From Amylostereum areolatum (lineage: Eukaryota > Basidiomycota > Agaricomycetes > Russulales > Stereaceae): a stretch of DNA of 64,000 nucleotides. A program made the translations under genes and the position numbers. The DNA is taken from assembly GCA_012932865.1 (NCBI GenBank), contig SAXG01000066.1:1-64000 (forward strand), read 5' to 3'. The notes under the pieces were generated by a model. It was given only the letters and a program-made list of their open reading frames with translations. It was not told the origin of the DNA and did not search any database. Shown here piece by piece: positions 10,299 to 20,682 of the stretch (position 1 is its first letter; each line of letters starts with the position of its first letter).

Positions 10299-11888
10299 GA
10301 AGAACATCACCATTGGTTCGAACAGGCCTCTGTTCGTTTTGAACGCGGCTTTCCATTGATCTCCTTCTTTGATTCGAACATTGTTGTATCCCCATCGGAG
10401 ATCGAGCTTTGAGAAGATCTTAGCATCTTTGAGTTTGTCGATGAGATCTGAGATGAGTGGGATCGGGTATTCATTTTTTACCGTGATGGAGTTGAGATAA
10501 CGATAGTCCTGTACTGGTCGAAGAGATCCATCTTTCTTCTTGATGAAAAAGAAGGGCGATGATATCTCTGATTTTGATTCTCGGATGTATCCTTTTCGTA
10601 GATGTTCATCTACAAACGTGTCTAATTCCTTTCGTTCTGGCACCGTCATCGGATACAATTTGCAATTTCGAGGTTTCCATCCTTCGGTCAGGTCTATCGC
10701 ATGATCCCAAGGTCTACTGATTGGGAAGCGTTCCGACGCTTTCTTTTCGAATACCTTTTGATACTGTTTGTAGCTGGGTGGAATCATCTCATCGAGTGTC
10801 TTCTTCTTCTCTCCCATGGCTGCCCTTTCTGCGAGTTCTTGTGCGTTAGTTGCTCTCGCGGTTATCCAAGTACTGGTTTCGTTCGTTTCTTCTGCAACCG
10901 GTATTGCTTCTATGTTAGTTTTCCCATAGAACGTTCTGATCGTCTTGATCTCGATGAGATCGGAATCGATTTCGGAATCTTCTTGTTCCTCTATCATTGC
11001 GTGATGGTTTGCCTTCTGTTCTTCGAATGATGGTAGAAAGGGTTCGTCCTTTCCTTGGACGGTCATTGTTTTACTCGTAGTGGAGCACGTACCTGGACAT
11101 GTCTGTAGTGTAATCTGTCTCTTTCTCCAATCGATGCTAGGGTTGTGTTTTTTAAGCCAAGGGGTTCCTAAGATTACTTTGTCTCCTCCTAGGGCTGTGA
11201 CGAATAGTCCTAGGCTTTCGCGGTGAATTTCTCCGTTGATTCCTTCCATTGTCATCGGAAGGTACTGTACCATTTAAATCGGTTCGCCACCCTGTTGTGA
11301 CCGTGACAGGCCTGGCGAAAATTTCCATCCGCCAAACCATGTGCGTGAGCGTGACAACAATAAAATTTCGCCGGGCCAAGCGCGCCGGGCGGCCGTGAAC
11401 GGCCATTTCTAATGGTGACATCATCGGGGTTCAACAAATGGTTTCGCCGGTGACCTTCGTGACGCATGACATCAGAAAAATTTCGCCAATTTTGGCCTCT
11501 CTGTGACCTGTGACTGGCGAACCGATTTAAATGGTACAGTACACCTTCTGTTTGATCTCTCCTAGAGTGTTCCGCGATCCATCAACGTTGTATATTGGTA
11601 TCGGTTTCTTAAGTTGGATCAGATTCATCTTGTGTTTTCGTACGAAGTCTGGATGGATCAGGGTGCTGCTGGCTCCGCTATCTAGCAGTGCTTTTGCTGC
11701 GGCTTTACGGAACTTTCCATGAAACATAACAGGTATATGAATTGATGGGGCGTGCGTCGCTCCATCTTGGTATGACCTTATATACACTGTTCTATTTACG
11801 TCATCTCCTGTTTCCTGCACAGGAGACCGATTTGAAAAGTTCATTGTCTGTGTCCTTTCAACAGCCGCGGTTGAAGGACGATTCAAAA
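10299..11888 (-). pseudogene. Protease and partial RT of element B' (pol, truncated)
   Basis: Minus-strand pol of the B/C family. It opens at the slip site (11892-11883) in the -1 frame and contains a retropepsin with LLDSGASSTLIH around 11690. It is then interrupted by the MITE at 11265-11539. It resumes in frame through the N-terminal part of reverse transcriptase (FFFIKKKDGSLRPVQDYR, then KLDLRWGYNNVRIKEGDQWK). The frame ends abruptly at 10299 after GLFEPMVMFF, where the LTR of element A begins. The YxDD active site, RNase H and integrase are therefore missing on this side. Removing the MITE and one target copy restores one continuous frame. Confidence 0.85.
11265..11539. mobile_element. 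275 bp MITE inside the B' protease/RT frame
   Basis: Perfect 25 bp terminal inverted repeats beginning CTGTACCATTTAAATCGG at both ends, flanked by TA on each side (11263-11264 and 11540-11541). The interior has no coding capacity. Excising it with one TA rejoins the pol frame exactly, which fixes the borders. A TA target and short size suggest mobilisation by a Tc1/mariner-type transposase, but the family cannot be proven from the ends alone. A GTAC target with slightly shorter ends fits equally well. Confidence 0.85.
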
Positions 11889-11892
11889 ACCC
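11883..11892 (-). promoter_or_regulatory. Candidate -1 frameshift site of element B' (GGGTTTTTGA)
   Basis: On the minus strand gag ends CAG GGT TTT TGA. The pol frame reads GGG TTT TTG AAT and is open. There is no pol ATG close to the junction, which favours frameshifting over reinitiation in this family. Confidence 0.6.
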
Positions 11893-13988
11893 TGATTGTC
11901 TTTGAACATGTTGGCAGTGCGTGCGAACGTTTCACTGTCCATCTTGTTCACAAGCTTGGTTATCTGATCAATCGGGGATTCTTCCTCTGTTAGATTCACC
12001 GTTCGTGCATTGATCGTTGTTTGGGTACGTTTCTCTGGGCAGTTCCTGGAGATGTGTCCTGGCTTCCGGCAATAGAAGCATGATCCTGATTTCTGGAGTT
12101 CGGTATGTTCTTGCGGGGTAAGGCATCTGAAGTTTCGGCCATTGTTTCCGGTCTGAGCGGCCCTGGCGGTGGTAACGTTTCTTTTATTTTCGTTTCTTCG
12201 GAATGGAACGTACGCCTGTGGTTTCTTGTATAGGAGGGTGAGGTCGCTCGTTGGGTTCATTGGTCTCGTATAATGCCGTTGGAATGCTTGAGCTTCTCGC
12301 CAGTTATTATCGATGCGTAATGCGAGTTCATACCATTCGTCGATATCGTTCGAGATGTGATCTCTCTTGAGGATCTCGACCACGATATCATTGCGCAGTC
12401 CTCTCTTGAATTGGTCGATCAGCGCTTTATGATCGTAGCCGGCTTCCATGGCATAGTCTCTGAAGATCGTGATGTAATCTTTGGTTTCCATAGTGCCTTG
12501 TTCCAGGCGCTGTATGTTGAATCTAGCGTCTCTTCCGGGGTCTATTTCTCCAAAGGTTTCTAAGAAGTAGTCGCGGAATCCCGTCCATGGAAGATACACT
12601 TCTGGATCTATGCCGCGATCTCGTATCTTATCAATTTTGCTTATTAAAAGGGACGCCCAGTGAAGGGCAGGTCCATCGGTGAGATGCGAGAGTACAAAGG
12701 TTATCTTACGCATGTTGGCCTTGTACGCGTTGGGAAATGCTATGAAGTGAAGTACGCATTGTTCAATGAACTTTGCTGCTTTCGCTCGATCTCTTCCGTT
12801 GTATATTCCTAGTGCGTTTAGTTTGAATCCTTTGTCTTTGTCTTCGGGTTTAGATCCGATTGTTCCTGTTCCTCCTGGTGGTGAATGCCATGGTGGGTGT
12901 CTTGGTCCTTCCAGAAGATCTGCGGTCGCTCCTCTTCCGAATACATAGTCCTGAACCTTTTTTCCTTTCTTATTATCTGCCGATCGGTCGGAAGGCGATG
13001 ATGGTCGTGGTGATGGCACTTTCCATTCTATTGGTTCGCCTAAACCGAATCCTATGGGGAATCGAGTCTCATGTCTCGGTTTTGCGGGATCGGCTGGTGT
13101 TGGAGTTGTAGGCGTCTGGCGCGGTACATTAGTCTCTCCAGGGGGGACATTGCTAAGTGTGGTGGCGGGGTTGGGTATCGAGGCGGCGGCGTCTCCCATT
13201 GTTGTGACGTTCTCGGGTCTTCCGAATAGATTTCCTTGTCTTCCTCTTCTGGTTCCGAAGATATCTTCGTCTGATTTGATTGATGGAGATCTTGTTGGTT
13301 TCTCTGTATGTCCTTCCGCTTCTGCTGCGCTTGATGGGCTGCTTTCTCGACTTCCTCTGGAATCAGACTCTGTTCGGATATCTGATACTGCTTTCTCAGG
13401 TTTTGGCGCGGTTTCTTCTGGATGCGGTGCGGTTGTTGTGGCTTCTTGAGGATGCTGGGGTTCGGTCTGAGGGTTCTGTGGTTCGGTTGTCGTATCGGCT
13501 GTGTCGGTATCGGGATCAAATTCCCAGTAGTCCTTAATATTCCCGGTGTAAGGTTTCTCTTCGACCTTTTGTGCGTCCGGGTGTTTCCAGAGTTCTTCTG
13601 ATGAGAGGGGCCCGATATGAGGTCTTGAATAATCTGGGCGCTTCCAGTGTGAGTTGTTGTAGGTTCCGTCTTCTTTTTCTCTTTTGGATCTGTCTTTGTA
13701 GTATTCTGCTGTTGGGGGAAGGTTGTATCTGTATATGGGTGGGTTCCACTGGTATGCGTATGTCCCTTTGCTTTCTTTTGCGGTGAAGGCTCCGTCGTGA
13801 TAAAAGATGAGATTATAGGGATCAAATGTCCAGTGATGATTTTCTTTTCCGTTGGGAAATTCTCGACTACAATCTGATTGGAGATAAGGGACTTCGAAGT
13901 CTGATGGTCTTTTCTCAGCGGGTTGTTCCGCTGGCTCCGTGGTGGGTGTTTTCGTTTGACGCTCTGCACCAAACTGTAGGGTGAGCTA
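11883..13988 (-). CDS. gag: Gag of element B' with long upstream in-frame extension lacking ATG
   Basis: From its first ATG (13199) the protein has 438 residues: a proline-rich start, a retrotransposon Gag core (helical, LTDGPALHWASLLI to ELALRIDNNWREA), and a CCHC knuckle CFYCRKPGHISRNC near the end. The same frame stays open upstream from 13199 to about 13988, some 790 bases, with no ATG, GTG or TTG. It encodes an aromatic, charged domain (HHWTFDPYNLIFYHDG, TYAYQWNPPIYRYN) and then an acidic Pro/Thr-rich linker. So the true Gag may be longer and start at a non-AUG codon or through an intron. A 306-codon frame overlapping this region (13972-13052) has Lys/Thr/Pro-biased content and is taken to be a shadow. 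Confidence 0.85.
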
Positions 13989-14011
13989 GTGTAGAGGAGA
14001 GCTCGTTCTAG

Positions 14012-14561
14012 TGTTAAGGACGGTCCTTATCACGTGACAAGCGGCTCAGGCTACAGTATTCGTACGTATGAGAGGTGGGATCGGATGATCCAGACGTCTC
14101 GGTTTATACGAAGGTTGAAGTCGGTAAGCGAAGCAGTAAATCTTCACAGAAGACTTAGGCGAGCTTTCGACTTAGTTACGTTGGGCTCTCTTTAGTAGTT
14201 TTAAGAGGAGGTTCTATTTAGAACAGTCCTGTATTTACAAAGAGAACGAGCTGGGGAATAGCTCGTTCGTTGAGCCTCCTTTTATAAGAAAGGAGATCGA
14301 GTAAACATATGTACATTGAGCGACGGTTGCATCAAGTATCTACGGGGACGAGACTGTGGCATCGTCGTGGCTATGCCGTTGAGACGGTGACGATCTGTGG
14401 CACCGTCGTGGCTATGCCGTTGAGACGGTGACGATCTGTGGCACTGTCGTGGTCGTGTCGTTGAGACGGTTACGAACTGGGGCACAGTCGTAATCCGTCG
14501 TTTAGCGACGTCCTTCCGAATAAGGTAAGGGAAAATGAGATACCTTATCGGAGTTGTAACA
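14012..14561 (-). mobile_element. 5' LTR of element B'
   Basis: 550 bp, reading TGTTACAACTCC to CCTTAACA on the minus strand. A TATAAAA box lies at 14280-14286 (minus strand). It holds a threefold 41 bp tandem repeat. Gag follows about 20 bases inside the element. No TGG-type primer-binding site is obvious just after the LTR. Confidence 0.85.
14356..14478. repeat. 41 bp tandem repeat, three copies, inside the B' LTR
   Basis: Units start at 14356, 14397 and 14438, each beginning GTGGCA and containing GTTGAGACGGT. The third copy is more diverged. The C-family LTR has a shortened version, so copy number differs between LTRs of one family. Confidence 0.85.
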
Positions 14562-15976
14562 GCCGCGTCGTCTCTTTGTCTTCAACCACGACAATCTGTC
14601 GTTTGTTAGGGACCCGGCCTAGTTGCTGTTGCCGCCGCCTTCGTCGCCCTCGCCGCCGCCTTCGTCGCCCTCGCTGCCGCCCTCGTCACCCTCGTCGCCG
14701 CCCTCATCGCCCTCGCCGCCGCCCTCGTTGCCCTCGCCGCCGCCTTCATCGCCCTCGCCCTCGCCTTCAATGACTTCCCCGCCGCCCTCAACGACCTCGC
14801 CGCCACCCTCAACGCCCACACCCATCGTCCTCCACACCAACGCACGCGTCACCCCCAACGCCAACGCGTGTCACCCCCAACGCCAATGCCTTTGTCACCC
14901 CATGGCGACGCGCGTCACCCCCACCCCCCACGCCCTCGTTACTCACACCCTCGTCATCCGCAAGGCCCACGGCCTCGTCACCCCCCAACGACCTCACCGT
15001 TGCACTCGACGCCCACGCCCGTCGCCCTCAACGCCCGCGCCCGTCGCCCTCAACGCCCGCACCCGTCGCCCTCAACGTCCACACCTGTCGCCCTCAACGC
15101 CAATGCGCACGCCACCCCCAACGCCGAAGCGCGTCACCCTCAACGCCAATGCCTTTGTCGCCCCCACGGCGACATGTGGCGACCCCACCCCCACGGCCAC
15201 GTCACCCCCTGCGCCCTCGTCGCCCCCAACGACCGAGCCGCCGCCCTCAACACCAATGCGCCTGTCGCCCCCATGGCGACGCGCATTGTCCCCGCCGCCG
15301 ATGGCCTCGTCACCGCCGACGGCTTCATCGCCCCCCACACCCTCGTATCTCCCCATGCCCTCATCACCGCTCGTTATCCCCCAACGCTCACACGCGTGTC
15401 GCCCACCAACGCCAACGTGTGTCGCCCCCAGCGCCGACGGCCTCGTGACCCCCAATGCCAACACCTGGCTCTCGACGCCCCTGCCCCCGTTGTCTCGTCG
15501 TCCGCGCGTGTCTCTCCACCTGCACCCTTGTCGTTCTGCACCCTACTGCCTACAATATTTACATTACCTAGTATGGATTGAATAGCTACATTGTTTTGAA
15601 TGGAATTTGTTTTGATCCTGATAGATGATGTTTTGAATGTATTCAAACTGAGTTGAACTGTTGTACCAAGTTGCCAGCTATTACTAACCTGTATAACTGT
15701 TGGAGATTCTAAGTTGTGTGTTCATTGGGTATAGATTGGCTGTTCATTGGCCAACTCATGCATGTTGAGCAATCAGACATGGCCTGGGGACATGTTGACA
15801 CGTTGGCATGTTTTCACTGTTTCGCACTGTTTCGCACATTGTGCAACACCAAAACCAGCAAAAAGATGGCTTAACAAGGTGAAACAAAATTCGACAATTT
15901 GCTGATGCAGGTCATTTTCAAAACATCATCTGTATCCTTTTTCAGCCTATGAAGACCCCATTTAGGTGTTAGGAAG
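14562..15976. repeat. C-skewed minisatellite and AT-richer upstream region of the DUF6535 gene
   Basis: From 14628 to about 15560 the + strand is rich in C with degenerate tandem units: an 18-base CCGCCGCCCTCGTCGCCCT-like unit (14628-14790) and a 22-base ACGCCCGCGCCCGTCGCCCT-like unit with four copies near 15013-15108. All frames on both strands are nearly stop-free because of composition, so I do not call genes here. From 15561 to 15976 the sequence is ordinary AT-richer DNA leading to the DUF6535 start codon. I see no gene in it. Confidence 0.75.
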
Positions 15977-16226
15977 ATGCAAAGTCAAACGATCTCGCCA
16001 GGTAACCTGAAGTTATATATCAATTTGGTACTAGCAGACGTATTCAACCCTCCGGTAGATCCTGAACCAGTCTCTGCCCAAACAATATGGTCCCTTTATC
16101 TGGACGAGAAAGAGGTCCTGGACACCAAGTTGGCCGAGCATTGGAAGTGTCATGAACACCACCATTTTGGGCATCTCGGACACCTCGGGGCTTATCCTTA
16201 TTGCCTCGCTTACTGATCTTACTGTG

Positions 16227-16649
16227 TGTCAGAAACACAGTTTATGAGACCAATGGAACCACCTAAGTCGCGACGATGGGAGGAGCAAGAAGAAACAATA
16301 GATTCGAGAGTGCCGGGGTCTAGGGTAGTGCAACGTGTGCTACAGTACCATATGACGAGATGGACAGTCTAGGGAAGAGGGAAGAGAAACACTGTTCTTA
16401 TATACAAGTGGGTACGATGGTGCGATGCGATGTGATAGTGGTGCGAGCGGGGGGAACAATAAGAAAGGAGTCATGGGGCGGAGGAGGAAGGTCCGGAGCA
16501 ATGATGTCATAGATAAGGATGCGGAACCCCGCTCGGAAGTCCGGGCAATGACGTCGTTGAAGCATGTGATGCAAGGGAAAGTCATGTGCCGTGACACGTC
16601 GCGTGTACAAGGTCTGCAAACGAAGAGAGAAATGGAGCGATCCGTGACA
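16227..16649 (-). repeat. 3' LTR of D1
   Basis: TGTCA/TGACA ends. A TATATAAG box on the minus strand lies at 16397-16404. The pol frame continues 68 bases into it. Confidence 0.9.
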
Positions 16650-19600
16650 TTACCCCCCCTTTAAGACGCACTTTCGCCTGGAGCGCAATGTCATCTGCAA
16701 GGGTAGATGCAAGGAAATCATCAAAGGAGATGCCGAGGGAACGCACAGGGCGGGGCGCGTTTGGATGGTGTTTGTAGAAGGCATCGATCATGTCGGTGAC
16801 TTTTGAGAGCGAGGAGCGAGGGAGCCAGGTATTCTCGGAGTCAGGATAGCCTGCCCACTTGACGAGGTATTGTATGCCTTTCTTGTTGCGGGTTGGCTTC
16901 GAGTCGATGATGTCTTCAATGTCATATTCTTCTTCGTCATCAACGAGGTCAGGCGGCGGTTGTTCATAGTTTGGACCATGTGCCGTTGTCTCCTTGTACG
17001 CGGTGAGCAGCGAAGCATGGAAGACTGGGTGGATTCTCCACGTCTTCGGCAGCTTCAGGCGGTAGTTCACTGGGCTAATGACGTCAACGATCTCGAAGGG
17101 TCCAAATCGTTTGGCAGCAAGCTTAGCTTTCGGCCTCGTCGTCTTCAGGTTTTTGCCTTCGAGCCAGACCTTGTCTCCGACGGCGAACAGTGTCAATTTG
17201 CTGACCGTGTCACCATTGTAGTGCTTCATTAAGTCGGATGCAAGGGCAAGGCTGGCCTTGATCTCCTGTCGGACTTCTTCAAGTTGACGGAGGCGTTCTT
17301 CAACTGCAGGGACCTTTGAGGACGGGTTTACGGATGGGTACATCTTGGGGAGGAAGCCGTAGAGGACTTCAAAGGGGGCCTTTCCAGTAGCTGCATGGGT
17401 GCGGGAGTTGTGAGAAAACTCGAAGAAGGGCAACCACTTCACCCAGTCATCTTGACGGTAGTTGCAGAATACTCGCAGGAACTGCTCAAGGTTCTGGTTT
17501 TCGTGTTTGGTCTGGCCGTCTGTCTGTGGGTGATACGCTGTGCTAAGGGCAGACTTGACCCCAAGCTTCTCGTTGAGTGTACGCATTACCTGCCCAGCAA
17601 ATTGGGGTCCGCGATCCGAGATGATCTTGTCCGCTAAGCCGTAGTGTCGGTATACCTTATCGAAGAGAATGTCAGCCGTGCCATCGCTGGTGATCTTCGT
17701 TGTACATGGGGTGGTAACCACCATCTTGGTGAGGCGATCAACCACGACATTGATGGCATTATAGCCTTCGCAGTCAGGGAGCTCGACAATGAAGTCGGTA
17801 GAGATGACGCCAAATGGTCGGTTGGGTACTTCGTTCGGGATCATGTCGACGTGGGGTCGGCTGCTCTGTGTCTTTGTCGACTGGCAGGTTGCGCATCCTG
17901 CTACAAAGTCGCGGACGAAGACAGACATGCCAGGCCACCAATATTCACGACTCACAAGTTCGTAAGTCTTGAAGCAACCAGGGTGTCCAGCCAGGGGCGA
18001 TTCATGGTACATTTTGACAATGTCGCGTCGCAACTCGTCATCTGCAGGGACATATACCTTTCCTCTAAACAGGACCAGGCCTTCTTCGTAGTTCCATTCT
18101 TGAAGGTTCTTGACGAGTGTACGTGGTCCGTTCCGTAAGATGGCATCCAGAGCTTGAACGACCTCGAGGTCCTTGGTCTTGCAGTCGCGGATACGTTGTC
18201 GGAGTTCGACATCGCTGAGGGAGGTTACTGCTCTTGGCCTTGTTGCACGTATCTGGAAGTACTTGGGGTCGAGCAAGATACACTCCTTGTTGTCATTCTC
18301 AATGCCCTGCTTGTGATCAGGTCGTCGAGACATTGGATCCGGGCGGTGGGAAATTCCTGGTTTATGAACGAGCGAGAAGTCAAATCGAGTGAGGGATAGA
18401 GCCCAACGTGCCTGTCGGCGGCTCAGCTTCTGTGCCGTCTTGAAGTGCTCCAGGTTCTTGTGGTCTGTCCAGATTTCGACGGTGTCGGGGGCGCCTTCGA
18501 GGTAGTGGCGCCAGGCTTCGAGCGCACGGATGATCGCGAGTAGCTCCTTGTCGTAGATGTCGTAGTTGCGTTCCGGTTCCGACAGGGCCTTGGACAGATA
18601 CGCCACTGGATGCCAGTGACCGTCGTTGCCTTTCTGCGAGAGTATACCTCCAGTAGCAAAGTCCGAGGCGTCAACTTCGACGAGGTAGGGTTTCCTTGGA
18701 TCAGGCATAACTAAGACAGGGGAGGAGGTGAATGCAGCTTTAAGTGCGTTAAATGCCGTCTGGCATTCCATCGACCAATTCCATGTGCAGTCCTTCTTTG
18801 TTAGGTCGAACAGAGGTCGTGCGATCTTGGAGAAATCCTTGATGAAGCGTCGGTAGAAATTACCAAATCCGAGGAAGGATTGTACATCTTTGACCATCCG
18901 GGGTGTCGGCCAGTCCTGGATACCAGCTACCTTGACGGGGTCCATGGCGATCTTGTCGTGTGAGATAATGAGTCCGAGGTAATCAACGGAGTCCTGCTCG
19001 AAGACGCATTTTTCTGGCTTAAGGAACAGGTCATTGTCTTGTAGGCGTTGGAGAACCTGTTGCACTATGGCGCGATGTTCCTCCATAGTTCGAGTGAATA
19101 CGAGGATGTCGTCCATGTAGATGATGACTTTGCCCGAGTCGATAAGGTCCTTGAAAAGTTCGTTCATCATTGCCTGGAACGTCGTGGGGGAGTTCATAAG
19201 GCCGAAGAACATCACCGTAGGTTCAAAGAGGCCACGATCCGTCTTGAACGCAGCCTTCCACTCGTCGCCTTCCTTGATGCGGACGTTGTTGTACCCCCAG
19301 CGGACGTCCATCTTGGAGAAGATCTTTGCACCTTTGAGGCGGTCGACAATTTCTGAGATCAGCGGCAAGGGGTACTCGTTCTTGATGGTACCCTTGTTTA
19401 ACTCTCGATAGTCCTGTACAGGCCGCAGCTTCCCATCCCTCTTTTTGACGAAGAAGAACGGACTTGCCTGCGGCGATTTTGATGGGCAAATGTAGCCCTT
19501 CTTCAGGTGGTCGTCGAGGAAGGTATCGAGCTCGATCTGCTCGGAGGGGGAGAGTGGATAGATCTTGCAGGTCTTGGGTTCGAAGCCGTCCTTCATGTCG

Positions 19601-20676
19601 ATGGCATGATCCCATGGTCGTTGGTCGGGTAGTCGTTCAGAGGTTTTCTTGTCGAATACGGGTGCAAAGTCGCGGTATGGAGGGGGAACCGAGTCTTCAA
19701 AGGTTTGCGGGCGTGCATTTTCCTTTGAGTGCTCTGCAAGCTCTTGCGCCTTGGTGAAGCCCGCGCGGATTGGTACTGCCTCCGGGTTAGGGCCGTCAAC
19801 TTCAGGAAGAATCCCAGCACGACGCAGGCCATTGATCTCCCAGTTTCGGAAGACCCTGGGTCGTTTGTCGTCATCTTCAGTGAAAAGGCGGGCAGGTAGA
19901 GGTGAGAGATGGAACGTGCGGATACGAACACCTTTGACCCTGCGCACGGGGATGACATACGTAGGGATAGGGGCCCAGGAGACATACACTGGTTCTGGGA
20001 AGGGGTCGTCCGGGACTAGAGGTACCTTAGGGGCCGCATCAGCTCGAACCTTTCGCTGTGATCGGGTCGATGATGGTGTTTGCAGCTTTGTTGCAAGGTT
20101 TGTCACGGTCGGTTTGGAGAGGGTGCAGGAGGGAGGGCAGCGGAGCATGTCAACACGATCTTGCTGCCAGTCTATGGTGGGGTTATGCTCATCGAGCCAG
20201 TCTGTTCCAAGGATCATATCGTGATCACCGATGTCGGTGATGAAGAACTCAGCTTCTTCCTCATGGTATGCCTTCGAGTCTTGCGAGTATATCCGGATCT
20301 GTTGGGTCGTCGTATCACGCACCCAGCCCATGATGTTCTCGGTGCCGTCCACGTTACGCATAGGGAACGGGTTTTCTAGTTTTCTTGTAGTCAGCTTCTT
20401 GCGTTCAGCGAAGCTTCGGTTGATGATGATTCCTTCTGCACCGCTGTCAAGCAGTGCATCTGCGTCGATTTGTCGGCCTGTCGCTCGTCCAATCATTTTT
20501 ACCTTGAGCGTTATCGAGGGTGTCTTCCTGTTCTTCGTGACAGTAGAGAGGTGCACACATGATGGATACAATTGCTCACATGAGGTCATAGATGATAGTA
20601 CAGAGAAGCGATTGTAAGATGCTGATGATATAAGTCCTTTGCCTCCGCCAGACGACGCGACTGGGGGGTGTTTCAA
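16582..20676 (-). CDS. pol: Pol polyprotein of D1 with inactivated integrase
   Basis: A 1364-codon frame starting at the slip site without an ATG nearby. Domains: retropepsin DSG near residue 77-79, reverse transcriptase with YMDD near 520-523, RNase H (EVDASDFATGGIL), integrase zinc region (HESPLAGHPG to CATCQSTK), integrase core and a chromodomain (YLVKWAGYPDSENTWLP). The third catalytic residue of the integrase (D,D-35-E) is Lys: the codon at 17508-17506 is AAA, giving QTDGQTK, where D2 has QTDGQTE. The change and the neighbouring Arg-to-His are both CpG-to-CpA. The frame ends inside the 3' LTR after the KGGVMS segment. Protease and RT look intact. Confidence 0.95.
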   Translation of the reverse strand: MKHPPVASSGGGKGLISSASYNRFSVLSSMTSCEQLYPSCVHLSTVTKNRKTPSITLKVKMIGRATGRQIDADALLDSGAEGIIINRSFAERKKLTTRKLENPFPMRNVDGTENIMGWVRDTTTQQIRIYSQDSKAYHEEEAEFFITDIGDHDMILGTDWLDEHNPTIDWQQDRVDMLRCPPSCTLSKPTVTNLATKLQTPSSTRSQRKVRADAAPKVPLVPDDPFPEPVYVSWAPIPTYVIPVRRVKGVRIRTFHLSPLPARLFTEDDDKRPRVFRNWEINGLRRAGILPEVDGPNPEAVPIRAGFTKAQELAEHSKENARPQTFEDSVPPPYRDFAPVFDKKTSERLPDQRPWDHAIDMKDGFEPKTCKIYPLSPSEQIELDTFLDDHLKKGYICPSKSPQASPFFFVKKRDGKLRPVQDYRELNKGTIKNEYPLPLISEIVDRLKGAKIFSKMDVRWGYNNVRIKEGDEWKAAFKTDRGLFEPTVMFFGLMNSPTTFQAMMNELFKDLIDSGKVIIYMDDILVFTRTMEEHRAIVQQVLQRLQDNDLFLKPEKCVFEQDSVDYLGLIISHDKIAMDPVKVAGIQDWPTPRMVKDVQSFLGFGNFYRRFIKDFSKIARPLFDLTKKDCTWNWSMECQTAFNALKAAFTSSPVLVMPDPRKPYLVEVDASDFATGGILSQKGNDGHWHPVAYLSKALSEPERNYDIYDKELLAIIRALEAWRHYLEGAPDTVEIWTDHKNLEHFKTAQKLSRRQARWALSLTRFDFSLVHKPGISHRPDPMSRRPDHKQGIENDNKECILLDPKYFQIRATRPRAVTSLSDVELRQRIRDCKTKDLEVVQALDAILRNGPRTLVKNLQEWNYEEGLVLFRGKVYVPADDELRRDIVKMYHESPLAGHPGCFKTYELVSREYWWPGMSVFVRDFVAGCATCQSTKTQSSRPHVDMIPNEVPNRPFGVISTDFIVELPDCEGYNAINVVVDRLTKMVVTTPCTTKITSDGTADILFDKVYRHYGLADKIISDRGPQFAGQVMRTLNEKLGVKSALSTAYHPQTDGQTKHENQNLEQFLRVFCNYRQDDWVKWLPFFEFSHNSRTHAATGKAPFEVLYGFLPKMYPSVNPSSKVPAVEERLRQLEEVRQEIKASLALASDLMKHYNGDTVSKLTLFAVGDKVWLEGKNLKTTRPKAKLAAKRFGPFEIVDVISPVNYRLKLPKTWRIHPVFHASLLTAYKETTAHGPNYEQPPPDLVDDEEEYDIEDIIDSKPTRNKKGIQYLVKWAGYPDSENTWLPRSSLSKVTDMIDAFYKHHPNAPRPVRSLGISFDDFLASTLADDIALQAKVRLKGGVMSRIAPFLSSFADLVHATCHGT

Positions 20677-20682
20677 AAATCC
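20673..20682 (-). promoter_or_regulatory. Candidate -1 frameshift site of D1 (GGATTTTTGA)
   Basis: Gag ends CAG GAT TTT TGA on the minus strand. Pol is read GGA TTT TTG AAA. No pol start codon is near, so recoding is the likely route to Pol. Confidence 0.65.

Noticed and set aside
10299..10303. Target duplication for element A
   Set aside because: Only one side of the insertion is in the window, so GAAGA cannot be tested.
13052..13972. 306-codon minus-strand frame above B' gag as a separate protein
   Set aside because: The gag frame itself is open through the same region and encodes a more protein-like, conserved sequence; the other frame is Lys/Thr/Pro/Gln-biased shadow.
14606..15585. Long open frames on both strands in the C-rich region, up to 320 codons
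   Set aside because: Nearly every frame is open because of composition; the sequence is tandem-repetitive, lacks ordinary amino-acid content and shows no domain.
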